This document shows positions 63,313-64,000 of a DNA stretch of 64,000 nucleotides, piece after piece. A model generated the notes under the pieces. It searched no databases. It had not been told where the DNA came from and was given only the letters and a program-made list of their open reading frames with translations. This DNA is from Nannocystis punicea (lineage in GTDB: Bacteria > Myxococcota_A > Polyangia > Nannocystales > Nannocystaceae): assembly GCF_026965555.1 (NCBI RefSeq), contig NZ_CP114040.1, forward strand, positions 7,440,001 to 7,504,000. Reading direction: 5' to 3'. The first letter of the stretch is position 1. Every line of letters starts with the position of its first letter. The position numbers and the translations under genes were made by a program.

Positions 63313-64000
63313 TCACTCGATCTGCAGCGTCGCCGACTGTCCGTAATGGTCCGACAGCTCGAAGCTGCCGGCCGCGCCGAAGTCGAGCGGCTCGGTGTAC
63401 TCGAGCGCAGTCGAGACCACCCGGACGTGGCGCTCCACGTCGCGGATGAAGACGTAGTCGAGGCGCGCCGGGTACTCGGTCGCCCCGTATTGAGAAAAAT
63501 ACAGCGAGTTGCAGTCGGTGCCGGTGAACGTGTCGGCCGGGATGGTCGCGCAGCGGCCGGCCAGCGGCTCGTCGCGGTACGGCCCGAACTCGAACGGCAG
63601 CAGCAGCTGGTGCATGCGAGTCACGTCGGCGGCCGGCTGCAGCGCGCTGCGGCTGTCGTACAGCCCGCCGTAGTGCAGCATCAGCGGGTACATCATCGCG
63701 TTGTGCCACCAGCCCGACAGCACCTCCTCGCCGGTGCTGCCGAACCGGTCCTCCGGGTAATACGGCCCGGCGTTGAAGTCGCCGCCGACCAGCACCACGT
63801 CGCCGTCGGCGTGGCTCTTCGCCCGCCCGCCGAGCACCCGCGCCTGCACGTCGCGCTCCTGCCACAATTCCGGGAATGCCGTCAGGTGCGTCGCATAAAG
63901 GTGGATCCGCCGCCCGGTCGGCGCGTGCGTGAAGCTCCAGCGGATGAGCCCGCGCTTGATCCCCGGCCCCGGGAACAGCTCGATCTCCCGCTGGGCCGCG
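63313..64000 (-). CDS. Endonuclease/exonuclease/phosphatase-family protein, 5' truncated by window end
   Basis: The C-terminal about 228 residues are visible; the gene continues beyond the window. EEP-fold motifs in order: RIHLYATHLTAF, VLVGGDFNAGPYYPED (Asp and Asn of the active site), TDCNSLYF, PARLDYVFIRD and the terminal SDHYG (catalytic Asp-His). It hydrolyses phosphodiester or phosphomonoester bonds in nucleic acid, phospholipid or phosphoinositide substrates; the C-terminal DCNSLYF loop fits secreted sphingomyelinase-like members, but this is a guess. Its tail has been copied into the downstream gap. Confidence 0.85.
   Translation of the reverse strand, partial: AAQREIELFPGPGIKRGLIRWSFTHAPTGRRIHLYATHLTAFPELWQERDVQARVLGGRAKSHADGDVVLVGGDFNAGPYYPEDRFGSTGEEVLSGWWHNAMMYPLMLHYGGLYDSRSALQPAADVTRMHQLLLPFEFGPYRDEPLAGRCATIPADTFTGTDCNSLYFSQYGATEYPARLDYVFIRDVERHVRVVSTALEYTEPLDFGAAGSFELSDHYGQSATLQIE

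Overview
The window is very GC-rich DNA from a myxobacterium-like organism (phylum Myxococcota), most likely a Nannocystis/Enhygromyxa relative. I infer this from two MYXO-CTERM tails, a 13-copy DUF4215-type cysteine repeat protein, many lipoproteins with Thr/Ser-rich linkers after the lipobox, and two DUF1592/DUF1588 + DUF1552 gene pairs. No rRNA, convincing tRNA, CRISPR array, insertion sequence or prophage was seen.

Layout. 0-4.2 kb: three secreted lipoproteins, two of them paralogues. 4.3-8.6 kb: divergent potassium genes (TrkH/KtrB-type uptake; CPA2 antiporter). 8.7-17.4 kb: a PAS-STAS protein, a DUF1592-DUF1552-lipoprotein operon, then an overlapping RsbS / V4R-STAS / PAS-STAS operon of stressosome type. 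17.5-24.2 kb: a small secreted peptide, an M28 peptidase, a histidine kinase, an SMR transporter, a tandem array and a YbaL-type antiporter. 24.3-36 kb: an OLD-family ATPase/nuclease, then lipoproteins, an isoaspartyl-peptidase-like lipoprotein, the DUF4215 protein and an IgGFc-binding-domain lipoprotein. 36-47 kb: a small ppGpp-hydrolase-like HD protein, an M15 peptidase, an S37 peptidase, a fourth STAS-type sensor and a frameshifted beta-helix lipoprotein. 47-57.7 kb: a 1490-residue P-type ATPase with a dead N-terminal half and a second DUF1592-DUF1552 operon. 57.9-64 kb: a histone-H1-like/SUKH fusion, RelA with a degenerate hydrolase domain, a rhomboid protease and a truncated EEP-family enzyme.

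Two features run through the whole window. First, a short palindrome of the type C(C/A)TGTCC-NNN-GGACA(T/G)G recurs at 40 or more places. Its arms change in a compensatory way, it sits at six of seven convergent gene ends, it occurs in frame inside coding sequences (encoding Leu-Ser-x-Gly-Thr), and it is embedded in several tandem arrays, some of which are copies of the 3' end of the neighbouring gene. Second, many genes have a TANNNT-like -10 hexamer only 6-9 bases before the start codon, which implies leaderless mRNAs and helps choose starts.

Functionally the window mixes ion homeostasis (TrkH, two CPA2 antiporters, P-type ATPase, SMR), stress signalling (STAS stressosome parts, histidine kinase, RelA plus HD hydrolase) and a large set of exported proteins. 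The palindrome family and its arrays are the best candidate for an undescribed system.
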